A stretch of 11,603 nucleotides of DNA from NCBI GenBank assembly GCA_026770615.1, contig MU631319.1:69157-80759 (forward strand). Direction: 5' to 3'. Shown piece by piece: positions 1 through 7,306 of this stretch. The stretch is from Pavlovales sp. CCMP2436 (taxonomy: Eukaryota > Haptophyta > Pavlovophyceae > Pavlovales). Positions within the stretch are counted from its first letter, which is position 1, and the number at the start of each line of letters is the position of its first letter. The notes under the pieces are model-generated. The model did no database searches and was not told where the DNA came from. It worked only from the letters and a program-made list of their open reading frames with translations. A program made the position numbers and the translations under genes.

Positions 1-533
1 GCCCCCCCCCTCTCTACTAGTGCTACCCCAATATGCAGGGTGCGGATCTCGGCTACGGCGCGCCTGGCCGCTAATGATGGACTACAAGCGCACGTATCGA
101 TTCAATTATTACAATTATCCATATCTATTAGCACAATATCTATTATTACTGATGCCTGCAGCCACGAACCATTCGCCCTTACAAGAAATACACCTCGCTC
201 ATCCCATGACATTACACCCCACGCATAAAAATGATAACTATATTTGACCTTGTGCAGGCTGGCCAAGAATGTCTCTATTCACACGTGACACCACATAGCG
301 GGCCAGCACATTGGCCGGCGCAGCACGGTGGCGCCGAAACCTACATATCGTCGACCGGAAACCTACATATCGTCGACCGGACATACAGCTCACCGGTCCT
401 CACCCTTCCATGTGCGTCAGCGATTGCCGTGATTTGGACAATTGATGAGCCGAAGGCTAGTCGCATATTGGCATAGCCGGGAGAATCTTAACAATCGATT
501 ATTATAACTTACATACATGTGTGTGTGTATGGA
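1..533. other. Upstream non-coding region
   Basis: I see no convincing gene here. The open frames are short, start in mixed-composition DNA and resemble no family I know. The stretch contains AT-rich patches around 100-150 and 480-530, a 22-bp tandem duplication (listed separately) and a short (GT)n tract near 519-528. It leads into the TATA box of the kinase gene and is best read as intergenic and promoter-proximal DNA. Confidence 0.6.
337..380. repeat. 22-bp tandem repeat, two copies
   Basis: Positions 337-358 and 359-380 are identical 22-mers (AAACCTACATATCG followed by TCGACCGG). Each contains a GTCGAC palindrome. The pair lies about 155-200 bp upstream of the TATA box, so it could be a doubled regulatory site, but nothing else in the sequence shows that it is used. 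Confidence 0.85.
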
Positions 534-545
534 TATATATAAAAG
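534..545 (+). promoter_or_regulatory. TATA box of the histidine kinase gene
   Basis: TATATATAAAAG is a near-consensus TATA element. It lies 50 bp upstream of the ATG chosen for the kinase at 595. That leaves room for a transcription start about 30 bp downstream, near 565-575 (TTTCACATCACTCATC), and a very short 5' leader. This supports the choice of 595 as the translation start. Confidence 0.65.
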
Positions 546-594
546 AGATGAAGTACTAGTTTTCACATCACTCATCTCTAGTTAAAATTGAGTG

Positions 595-3500
595 ATGCAA
601 ACTACTGCCGAGACCAACCGCCCAACAAAGCCCAAAGGGCCGCAAGCCCCCATGCGCGACTTCGACGGCCCTCCGACCGTTGGCCCTCCGGCAGTAGAGT
701 GGTTGTCGGCGACCGCACCGCCCGCCGATGCTTCTGCGGCCGCCAGCTTGGCGCCAGCTACGAGCGCCCTCGACGGCCCTCCGACCGTCGGCCCTCCGGC
801 CGTGGCGAGGGAGTCAACGACCGCAGCGCCCGCGGACGCTTCGGTGGCCGTCAAATCGGCGAGCGGGCGCCACCGCCTGTACCAGGGGTCTTTGCGCTTG
901 CTGGCCGACCGTCGCACCTGGGCTGCGGTCGTCTTCATGCGTCGTCGGAGTTGGCACCTGGCTGGCAATAGAGCAGGACCATCTCATGCTCGTCGCTTAC
1001 CGCTCAGACGCGCAGAGGCTCGCCGACACGTACGGTCTAAACCTCGCCGAACAGCTGCGCTTCGCGGTGGGCACGATGCTTGCAGTGGGGGCATTGGCCA
1101 AGGTCGAGGGCGACTCGCTCACCGAGGCGCAATTCAAACTGCTCGCAAACCGGCTGCTGTGCTTCTACCCCGGCATTGGCGAGCTCCAGTTCTCGCCCTA
1201 TGGCGTCGTCAAAGTACCTCCCTCCCCATTCCCAACTACCCTGACCCCTCCTACAGACGCACGCTTACGTCACAACTGTTCTCTTGCCTTTTCATCCCGA
1301 GCAGTTCTTGCACAGCTACTCTGGGAAAAGCACACCCCCGGGCCTTTCGCTCTTCCACCACCAGCTGCTCGCGTCCGGCTCGCGCACGACAATTCGCGCC
1401 TACCCGGATAGGCTTGCAACGACCCCAGGGCCGCAACAGTTAGTCGGGGGCGACCTGGAAGTGATAATTCGCCATCCGGTTGAGTCTTATACCTATCCCT
1501 TGTCTATTGCTATCTGCTGCCGAGTGTCGCTGCCCAGTGCCTGCCAAGTCTCTGCTCGGGATCCCTGGCTCCCCTTACCCCCTCCCCTCTCCCTCTTTCT
1601 CCCACTCACCATTCCCTGAGTTTAGCTACGCATCATATCGTCTTCCGCTGCACCCCCCTGACTTCCTTCCCCACCCAAAATGACTACAACAAATATTAAT
1701 AAGGTATTCATAACCGCTGCGCCGCGGATCTTACCACTCAACGAGACGCGCACGGGAGGTCCTTTGGGTTGCGCAACCGAGGAGAAGGCGGAAGCCAACT
1801 GCTACTTCCCGGGGCCGGATGAGGATGGAGAGACTGGGACGCGCTTCTACGCATGTATACGGCGCCCCTGCCTCTGTCCGCCAGCCAGCTGGCACTAAAC
1901 CGCTTGCCGCCGCGTTATGCGTACACTCACTGCATGAGCTGTCTTGCCCCTATGCAACCACAGTCGCCACCGCGCTCTCGCTCGTGACCAAACTTTTGGA
2001 ACCCGTCGGCCTCGAGCGATTGACCGACCAGGGGTACGAGTGCCGCCTGGCTCGGACTACTAAATAAACTACAATGTTGCCTTTTAAAGATGCAAGTGTC
2101 CCTACATATGTGATCATCCCTGTGCGCGCAGGTATGAGTGGCAGCCTAGGGTGCCGGAGAACTGGCACCCGAGCATCAATGAGACGCATGGTGTTTTCGC
2201 AACCTCTTCGAATTCGCTGGTGAACGTTACCCTAATAGACCCCGTCGTCGTCAACGTGACCGTGGGCGAGATCGGTAAGTCGCCTATAAACGTAACCCGC
2301 AGTCTACCGTGGCTGCATGTTCTAACCACGTGCAACTCCCACTGCCTTCCTTCTGCATCAGGCATTCAATGGGTCTTCTCCGTGAGCCCCCGCGGCGGCT
2401 GGGCTCAGGGTGACGATTCATTCACTATTCAGGTGAGCACTTGTAGACCTGTGTTTATTCGGGGCTCCACCTTCGGACCCTAACGCGCGCGCGACCATGT
2501 TTATCCCGACCCTGCCTGCCCCTGTGATCTCGCAGCTGGTTTACGTCGCTGTGTTTACCTTCATCGGCGGCATGGGGATGGGCTGCGCGACGGTGGCGGG
2601 TGTACGTGCGAACTACAAGCTAAGCCAGCCCAATGCCTAGCTATGTAGTGTTATGACCTAACCCCCCAGCCAAAATCCCTAGGCAACCTGCGAGCGCAAC
2701 CCCACTCGCCTCAATTCACGAAACGCCCCTCCAACTCTCCCGGACTCCCTCGTGCTACAGGAGCGCATCCTCGCGAGCGAGCAGCGCGCCGCCTTCACGC
2801 TCAACGCGCGCGCGGCCGAGCTGGCCAAGGTCGCACGCTCGCGCCTGATTCGCACAGTCATGCACGACCTATGGAGCTCGCTTCTCTCGATCGCCAACCT
2901 ATCGCGTTCGCTCCGCGCTGCGACCGGCAACACGCAGATCTCTGAGCTGGGCAAGCACCCTGACTATATGCTCAGCTGCTCCAGTATCATGGAGAGCATC
3001 GTTTCGGATATGCTGGACTTTGAGCGCATAGAGGTTTGCAAACTCTGTCCTGCCCTACCCTAGGCCTGATCCTCCTAGCGCGCAATAGCCCTCGCTATTG
3101 CCCTCGCTCTAGCCTCGCCTTCCAAGCTAACACACCAACCTTGATACCCTGATCTTGTGAGCGCAGGCCGGTCAGCTCAAACTCACGCTCGCCCCTCTGC
3201 GCGTGCACGAGCTCGTGACCGGAGCGATGGCAACATTCCTAGGTAACCCTCGCCTTCGCTACGCACAACCAAGCTAACACGAAGCTAAAGTGCTGCTAGC
3301 GCAGCGGTCAACTCAAGCTCGTGATCGCCCCGCGTGCCCATCATAGGCACTGCCAACTTGAAAGGCATTCAGCTCGACGCTCCCGCTCCCGAGGGACTGG
3401 CGGCGAGGGCTGTGCTTATCGCCGATAGGCTGCGGCTCCAGCAGTGCATGCAGAACGGAATGTCCAACGCGATCAACTTTACCGAGCGGGGCAAGTCTGT

Positions 3501-5260
3501 CCGGCTGCGGACGGCCGTTGAATCATCGAGGTGCGGCCGGGCTGGGCGCAACTGACCGTGTCGGTGAGTATGAGCATCTTTTCGTGTAGCAAGGTCTGAC
3601 TGTCTCATATCTCTCTCTCTCTGACTTTCCCCTCTCTCGACTGCACACACTACACTCCAATCTGCCTTTGTGCAGGTCCAGGACGAGGGGATCGGGCTCA
3701 GCGAGAGCGAGCTCAGCGCGCTCGGCGAGGACCTGATGTTTACTCAGGTATGCAGGGCAGCGGGCAGTACAGCACGGTGCCGACCTCCGGGAACGTGACA
3801 CGTCTACATATTAGCCCTATCTGACTAATCATCTGACTTATGTGATGTCTTACCCTGTTGGTGGGCCGCGGGCAGATGCAGGGTAACGATGGCACAGATC
3901 TCGGGCTGCCAATAGTACGCGAGCTCCTGCGCAAGCACGACGGCTCGCTCGTGCTGAGCTCCGAGGGCTACGGCAAGGGCACGCGCTTCGCGATGCGCAT
4001 AGCCTGCAAGATCGACGGCATCATTGATCCGGGTCTTGAGAATCCGAGAGCGCTGAGCGCCGAGCCGCCAATCGTCAAGCAGCGCTTCCCCGACGACTAC
4101 CGTGCGCTTCACGTCGAAGATGATGGTGCGCGCTGACTGCCTCCAGTATGTGCATAATTATACACAAGTATGATAGATATGAATACAGCCTGCCTAAGCC
4201 CATCGCCTCAGACTCCTCAGCTGCAGACTCCTCCCAATACATGCCCCAATTGTTGCAACCCGTAGCGTTCGTCCGCTTTACGCTGCCGCTGCAGACGTTC
4301 AACTTGCTCGGTGTCGCTTACGAGCAGGTCGAGGACGGCACCGAGGCGCTCGAGCTCGTCCGCGCAGGCCAGAACTTTGACTGTATCATCATCGACAACC
4401 AAATGCCGCGGTGTGTGCAGCGACCCTCTTTAGCTGTCGCACCCGCCGACACGCGCTTCACCTTCTCCTCTCCGTCTTGCGTCACACCCCGTCGTTCGTT
4501 ATGCCCCATATATGAGTGAACCCTATCGCTGACCCTACCCTATGTGACCGCCTCTGGCACTGCAGGATGGGCGGTGCAGAGACGACGCAAGCTGCGCGCC
4601 ATGGGCTACACCGGGCTACTCCTTGGAATGACGGGCGACCCATCAGGATGTGACGAGCGCTACGACTTCGAAGCGAGCGGGCTCGACGCGTGCCTCGACA
4701 AAAGCAGCGCGGGCATGGCGGAGTGTGTCAAGCTCATGAAACTCCACGCCGCGCGGCTGCTCGTCGACGTGGGACGGGAATTGACGGCCTCACGGGAGCT
4801 TCTGCAGTCCGTCTTTTCCGCCGGCAGGCGCTCCTCATCCTCCTCTGCCGGCTGGTTTGGTAGACGCTCGAGCCAAGGCTCGACCGCCACACGGGAGACC
4901 AGTCCGATGCGGGAGGCAATCCAGAACTTCTCGGCCCGGATCGCACGTGTCTCTCGGTCCGCGCGTCCCTCGTCGAGGGTCGAGCCCGTCGAGTGGAGCT
5001 CCTCGCCGCAGCTGGCAAGGAGCAAACGCTACCGAGCCCATTCTCCAGCGACTTCGAGCCGCCAGCAAACCGAGTTGCGGGCAAGGAACCGACAAAAGGT
5101 GAGTGGCGGTGCGTGCCACTCCGCGGACTGTAGCCCCGGTGCAGATCTCGGTTCTCACGTCTCTTGTCGAGGGTCGAGCCCATCGGCCCAAGTATACCTT
5201 GGCCCGAGCACATCTGCCTGTGGGAATCTGACTGAGGCCCAGTTTCTTACGGTTTCTTAG
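595..5260 (+). CDS. CHASE-domain hybrid sensor histidine kinase, 14 exons, three frameshifts (possible pseudogene)
   Basis: This is a membrane receptor histidine kinase: a CHASE domain binds a small ligand outside the cytoplasm, the HisKA and HATPase_c domains autophosphorylate a His, and the phosphate passes to the Asp of an attached receiver. Proposed exons are 595-1213, 1305-1478, 1704-1854, 1964-2033, 2132-2274, 2362-2432, 2536-2601, 2761-3033, 3167-3242, 3347-3563, 3676-3747, 3876-4125, 4266-4410 and 4566-5260. All introns are GT-AG and every junction joins in phase and restores family motifs, for example FERIE|AGQLKL and TFL|GTANLKG. Three frameshifts remain: an extra base near 940, a missing base near 3520 and an extra base near 4590. 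With these allowed for, the product is about 1006 residues. The start at 595 is the first ATG after the TATA box. The identification is firm. The exact ends of exons 2, 7 and 13 and the C-terminus are less certain, and a strong GTGAGT donor at 5099 could lead to a further exon. Confidence 0.85.
664..879 (+). repeat. Two-copy 36-residue repeat in the kinase N-terminal tail
   Basis: Positions 664-771 and 772-879 are imperfect 108-bp tandem copies in the reading frame that starts at 595. Each opens with DGPPTVGPPAV and continues into an Ala/Thr/Ser-rich stretch containing APADAS. The repeat lies before the first transmembrane helix, so it forms a low-complexity, Pro/Ala-rich tail, probably cytoplasmic. 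The unit is a whole number of codons, which suggests it was duplicated while the frame was translated. Confidence 0.8.
910..2601 (+). other. Transmembrane–CHASE–transmembrane sensor module of the kinase
   Basis: After the base near 940 is allowed for, exon 1 gives a hydrophobic helix (WAAVVFM then VVGVGTWLAI, about residues 108-127). CHASE motifs follow in family order: RLADTYGLNL, the ELQFSPYGVV core at the end of exon 1, GPQQLVGGDLEVIIRHP|VF across exons 2-3, the FYA|FATALSLVTKLLEPVGLERL segment across exons 3-4, QG|YEW across exons 4-5 and QWVFSVSPRGGW in exon 6. Exon 7 is a second membrane helix (LVYVAVFTFIGGMGMG). This matches the layout of cytokinin-receptor-type and bacterial CHASE kinases, in which the CHASE domain sits outside the membrane between two helices. 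The ligand cannot be inferred. NETRT, NETHG, NVTL and NVTV look like N-glycosylation sequons, which fits a lumenal or extracellular location. Confidence 0.8.
2761..3242 (+). other. HisKA dimerisation and phosphoacceptor domain of the kinase
   Basis: Exon 8 (2761-3033) encodes a helical stretch with the H box TVMHDLWSSLLSIANL. The phosphoacceptor His codon is at 2863-2865, about residue 466. The exon ends in DMLDFERIE and joins in phase 0 to exon 9 (3167-3242, AGQLKLTLAPLRVHELV), which gives the usual FxRIEAGQLKL end of HisKA domains. Compared with the common HDLRTPL motif, Arg is replaced by Trp and Pro by Ser. The His itself is kept, so activity cannot be excluded. Confidence 0.85.
3299..3339 (+). 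repeat. Decayed copy of the start of exon 9 inside the next intron
   Basis: Within the intron 3243-3346 the sequence GCGCAG at 3299-3304 is followed by bases that would read GQLKL then VIAPRA. This closely resembles GCGCAG plus the start of exon 9 at 3161-3203 (AGQLKLTLAPLR). Flanking intron words are shared too (CTCGCCTTC and AAGCTAACAC at 3113-3133 and 3250-3280). It looks like a tandem duplication of exon 9 with its 5' intron. Splicing at the copied acceptor (3304) would run into a stop a few codons later, while the acceptor at 3346 restores the conserved frame, so the copy is probably dead. Confidence 0.7.
3347..4100 (+). other. HATPase_c ATP-binding domain of the kinase
   Basis: Exon 10 (3347-3563) holds DRLRLQQCMQNGMSNAINF, the N box with its conserved Asn. 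After a frameshift near 3520 it continues as IIEVRPGWAQLTVS. Exon 11 (3676-3747) gives VQDEGIGLSESEL, the G1 box. Exon 12 (3876-4125) gives GTDLGLPIVRELLRKHDGSL then GYGKGTRFAM, the G2 region. The G2 box normally reads GTGLG; here the middle Gly is Asp (GAT at 3897-3899). The order and spacing of N, G1 and G2 boxes are normal for the family. Confidence 0.85.
4100..4790 (+). other. Receiver (REC) domain of the hybrid kinase
   Basis: The domain starts in exon 12 with ALHVEDD, the acidic pair that binds Mg. It passes through exon 13 (4266-4410: FVRFTLPLQTFNLLGV and CIIIDNQMP, with the phosphoacceptor Asp codon at 4394-4396). It ends in exon 14 with MGGAETTQ, then after a frameshift LRAMGYTGLLLGMTGDPSG with the conserved Thr after GM, and DACLDK with the conserved Lys codon at 4700-4702. 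All the catalytic receiver residues are present. I chose the exon 13 acceptor at 4265 because it restores both phase and family length. AG sites at 4220 and 4226 are also in phase and would add 13-15 residues. Confidence 0.85.
4791..5260 (+). other. Ser/Arg-rich C-terminal tail of the kinase
   Basis: Beyond the receiver the frame stays open to TAG at 5258-5260. It encodes a low-complexity tail with SSSSSAGWFGRRSS and several RPSSRVEP-like stretches. I recognise no domain. A 35-bp segment of this tail recurs 195 bp further on (4953-4987 and 5148-5182, sharing GTCGAGGGTCGAGCCC), so the end has been reshaped by duplication. A consensus-like donor (AAAAG|GTGAGT) at 5099 means that the last 54 codons could instead be intron. 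I cannot settle which without transcripts. Confidence 0.5.
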
Positions 5261-5319
5261 GCCCCCAGTGGCAGTACACCCCTGGTGGCAGTGAGGCCCA
5301 ATTTCTTTACTATATATAA

Positions 5320-5381
5320 GATCACCCTGACTTGAACTTGAAACGTACCGCCAGCCCGAACTCCCCTGCATTAATATATAT
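5320..5381 (-). repeat. 62-bp interspersed repeat, inverted copy of 7310-7371 and 7508-7569
   Basis: The reverse complement of this stretch matches 7508-7569 almost base for base and 7310-7371 nearly as well. The shared core contains GGGCTGGCGG, TACGTTTCAA and GTTCAAGTCAGG and ends in GATC. On one side every copy has an (AT)n tract followed by ATTAATG. Because the left copy is inverted relative to the right ones, it could be one terminal repeat of an element of about 2 kb. Confidence 0.8.
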
Positions 5382-5490
5382 CAGTGGTGACATCTGTCAA
5401 CGGTGCGCGAGCTCAGGGGCGCTGCCCTTCCATGCACTTGCCAAGTCACGCCAACATGAAGGGCGCCGTGCACGCGGCCGTGGGCTTCTC

Positions 5491-5555
5491 GCTCGCCTCG
5501 CACAAGCTCGTGACGCCGGCGGCCCGCCGGCGGCACGAGCTTGTGCGAGGCGAGC
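5491..5555. repeat. 65-nt near-perfect palindrome (long hairpin)
   Basis: The arms 5491-5512 and 5534-5555 are perfect 22-bp reverse complements (outer GCTCGCCTCG, inner AAGCTCGTG). An A-G mismatch follows, then a further 9-bp perfect stem (5514-5522 with 5524-5532) closes around a single central base, so 31 of 32 base pairs form. It has no U-tract like a bacterial terminator. It lies just before the 18-bp minisatellite and the A tract. Confidence 0.9.
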
Positions 5556-5564
5556 CAAGACAAT

Positions 5565-5650
5565 GGTCCTACGGCCTCGTACGGTCCTACGCCCTCGTAT
5601 GGCCCTACGCCCTCGTACGGTCCTACGCCATCGTATGGCCCCACTCTCTC

Positions 5651-5654
<4 letters not shown>
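5565..5654. repeat. 18-bp minisatellite, five units
   Basis: Units begin at 5565, 5583, 5601, 5619 and 5637 and follow GGTCCTACGCCCTCGTAC with a few changes; the last unit is the most divergent and runs directly into the A tract. Either strand is open in some frames (for example a VGPYEG repeat on the minus strand), but this follows from a period divisible by three and is no evidence of a protein. Confidence 0.9.

Positions 5655-5693
<39 letters not shown>
5654..5693. repeat. Uninterrupted run of 40 A
   Basis: Forty consecutive A residues stand between the minisatellite and a pyrimidine-rich stretch (CCCTCCCTCCACCC). It could be the tail of a reverse-transcribed insert, a homopolymer expansion, or a place where the assembly is unreliable. 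No target-site duplication around it is obvious to me. Confidence 0.95.
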
Positions 5694-5695
<2 letters not shown>

Positions 5696-5794
5696 CTCCC
5701 TCCACCCTGGATGGGAATGACCTGACTCCTTAGTCCTCTGCGTCATCAGCGTGCTGCCGGGTGCTTTCTCTATGGCTGCACCAAATGGGATCAT

Positions 5795-5912
5795 CTTTAC
5801 GACGCCGCGTCGACTCGAGCCAGCTGCAGCGGCCCGCGCCGTGTCGCCCGAGCCGGGCTCTCGTCGACGGCTTCATCCCAATGATTTATTAGTTTACTCG
5901 CTTTTACGACAT
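5795..5912. repeat. 118-bp dispersed direct repeat, copy A
   Basis: This segment matches 6379-6496 at a constant offset of 584 bp with only a handful of substitutions. It contains two nearby CGTCGAC words in GC-rich sequence and an AT-rich end (ATTTATTAGTTTACTCGC). Short open frames on the minus strand are similar in both copies only because the DNA is duplicated; I see no sign of selection on them. Confidence 0.9.
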
Positions 5913-6114
5913 GTGCCGTTATTGCGCAGCAATAACTGAATATGTCGTAGGCGTGGAGACGGCAGGTCATTCCCGCACACACGCCGATCGGTTGCCGCGC
6001 TCGATGCATCGGCGACTACAGCAGCCCGCAGAGCGAGCTGCCGCGCTTGGCGCCGCCAAGATGAGAACGTTACCAACAAGGAGCCACAGTTCCATTAATA
6101 AGGCCTTCCTTTTA

Positions 6115-6180
6115 TGGTTCCACGGTTCCGTTTAAGGTTCCACAAATCCATTTAAGGTGTCCCTTTTTATGGTTCCGTCA
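6115..6180. repeat. Degenerate short repeats with GGTTCC core
   Basis: The stretch alternates TTATGGTTCC, CCGTTTAAGGTTCC and CCATTTAAGGTGTCC, giving several imperfect units of roughly 10-20 bp built on TTAAGGTTCC or TATGGTTCC. It looks like a decayed minisatellite and separates the two copies of the 118-bp repeat. Confidence 0.6.
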
Positions 6181-6378
6181 GTTGATAACTGCCGAGTAAG
6201 TTTCGCTCGTCGTTACTCTGCTCCGTCCGCTCACTTCGCGAACTCCGCAGAGAACTCTCAGTCGCGCTTCACCGTCGCGCAAGAACTCGTCGCTCTTCAC
6301 CCACCACCATCCCCATCGCCGCCTCAACTACTGGACTCCACCTGTCGCCCAGGGAATCAGCCCGCTGATTGAGATCTT

Positions 6379-6496
6379 CTTTACGACGCCGCGTCGACTC
6401 GAGCTAGATGCAGCGGCCCGCGCCGTGCCGCCCGAGCCGGGCTCTCGTCGACGGCTTCATCCCAATGATATATTAGTTTACTCGCTTTAATGACAT
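6379..6496. repeat. 118-bp dispersed direct repeat, copy B
   Basis: Second copy of the segment at 5795-5912, in the same orientation. It runs from CTTTACGACGCCGCG to TGACAT and then enters a short TATATATA stretch. The two copies bracket about 470 bp of unrelated, gene-free sequence. Confidence 0.9.
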
Positions 6497-6650
6497 ATAT
6501 ATACAGCAATTTTCGAGAGATATAGGTCTGAGAGCTTCGTGCCAAAAACGCAACAAAGAAGGCGTTGAGCAGGGGTCGTAGCCGAGACTGCAGCCCCCCG
6601 CCCTTCGTCATCCCCACACACGCTTACTACCCTTGCGCATACGCATACGC

Positions 6651-6683
6651 ACCCACCCACCCACCCACCCACACGCCCACCCA
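6651..6683. repeat. (ACCC)n microsatellite
   Basis: ACCC repeats make up most of this stretch, interrupted once by ACACG. It creates a PTHPPTH-like open frame that I regard as spurious. Confidence 0.9.
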
Positions 6684-6702
6684 CAATCACACTGAAGTAC
6701 GA

Positions 6703-6750
6703 TGGGCTCCCAGCCCCCCACAGCGGTGGGCTCCAAGCCCCCCGCAGCTT
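6703..6750. repeat. 24-bp tandem repeat, two copies
   Basis: Positions 6703-6726 and 6727-6750 are imperfect copies of a unit beginning TGGGCTCC and containing AGCCCCCC then CAGC. It is a short local duplication in otherwise featureless DNA. Confidence 0.85.
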
Positions 6751-6861
6751 CAGCGCGCCAAGTTTCCAAACCTGGTCCCTGATGCGCACGCCCGGCCCAC
6801 TCCTCGCCAAAACTTAATTGCTGATCTGGCTCTGGCTGACCAGCATTGAGGCTCAGTTTCT

Positions 6862-7300
6862 GAAGTCCCGTTGTCTGTTATTTCTTAATTAATTGCTCAA
6901 GGTGTTATTTTCTAGCCTTGCGGTAGGCCTACGTCCGCCCCCAGGTAAGGCCTAGCCCCACGTACGTCGTTATGTAGGACCAGAGACAGGGACAGTACGA
7001 GGGCTAGGGCATGAGCAAGAGGGGCCATGCTTGGACAAGGGTTTGGGACAAGTACTCTACCCGGCAAGACCGCGGGCCCCTGTAAATCCCCACTTTAAAA
7101 TATAAGAAAACCACAAAAAATTGAGGCTAATATTTTCTTCTTTCTTAAGATAACTCGTTATTTGAGGCCCAGTTTCTTCACGTTCTCCAAAGGACATGCT
7201 GTTGGGGATGCACTGTAGTGTTTCTCAACGCTTGGAGAACTGGCGGGTACCGGTCAGGGGACGGAGTTAATCTAGATATTTACACGCTGTACATATAAAT
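6862..7300. other. Gene-free intergenic stretch
   Basis: Apart from the TGAGGCCCAGTTTCTT copy at 7163-7178, I see no coding frame of note, no splice-bounded exon with family similarity and no RNA gene. Composition is mixed, turning AT-rich around 7095-7160 and again before the (AT)n tract at about 7299-7319. Confidence 0.6.
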
Positions 7301-7306
7301 ATATAT

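Larger units (their letters stand above)
5233..7180. repeat. Scattered TGAGGCCCAGTTTCTT motif, four copies
   Basis: The word occurs at 5233-5248 (exact), 5292-5307 (one change), 6847-6861 (slightly changed) and 7163-7178 (exact), always in the same orientation. The first copy is inside the last 30 bases of the kinase reading frame. The copies sit near the edges of other repeats, so they are probably remnants of a dispersed element. No function can be assigned. Confidence 0.7.

Noticed and set aside
337..380. 22-bp repeats as a possible start of a CRISPR array
   Set aside because: The two copies are directly adjacent with no spacer, and the window is eukaryotic.
582..968. Minus-strand open frame of 128 codons with Gly/Ala repeats
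   Set aside because: It is the antisense shadow of the kinase N-terminal repeat; the plus strand has the TATA box, ATG and continuation into the CHASE domain.
4734..5371. Long minus-strand open frames over the kinase C-terminus
   Set aside because: They are antisense to the receiver and Ser-rich tail, whose family motifs are clear on the plus strand.
5491..5555. Hairpin as a rho-independent terminator
   Set aside because: The genome is eukaryotic, and a T tract does not follow the stem on either side.
5381..5794. Long open frames on both strands across the minisatellite and A40 (VGPYEG repeats with poly-Phe, or poly-Lys)
   Set aside because: They arise from an 18-bp period and a homopolymer; there is no family similarity and they overlap on both strands.
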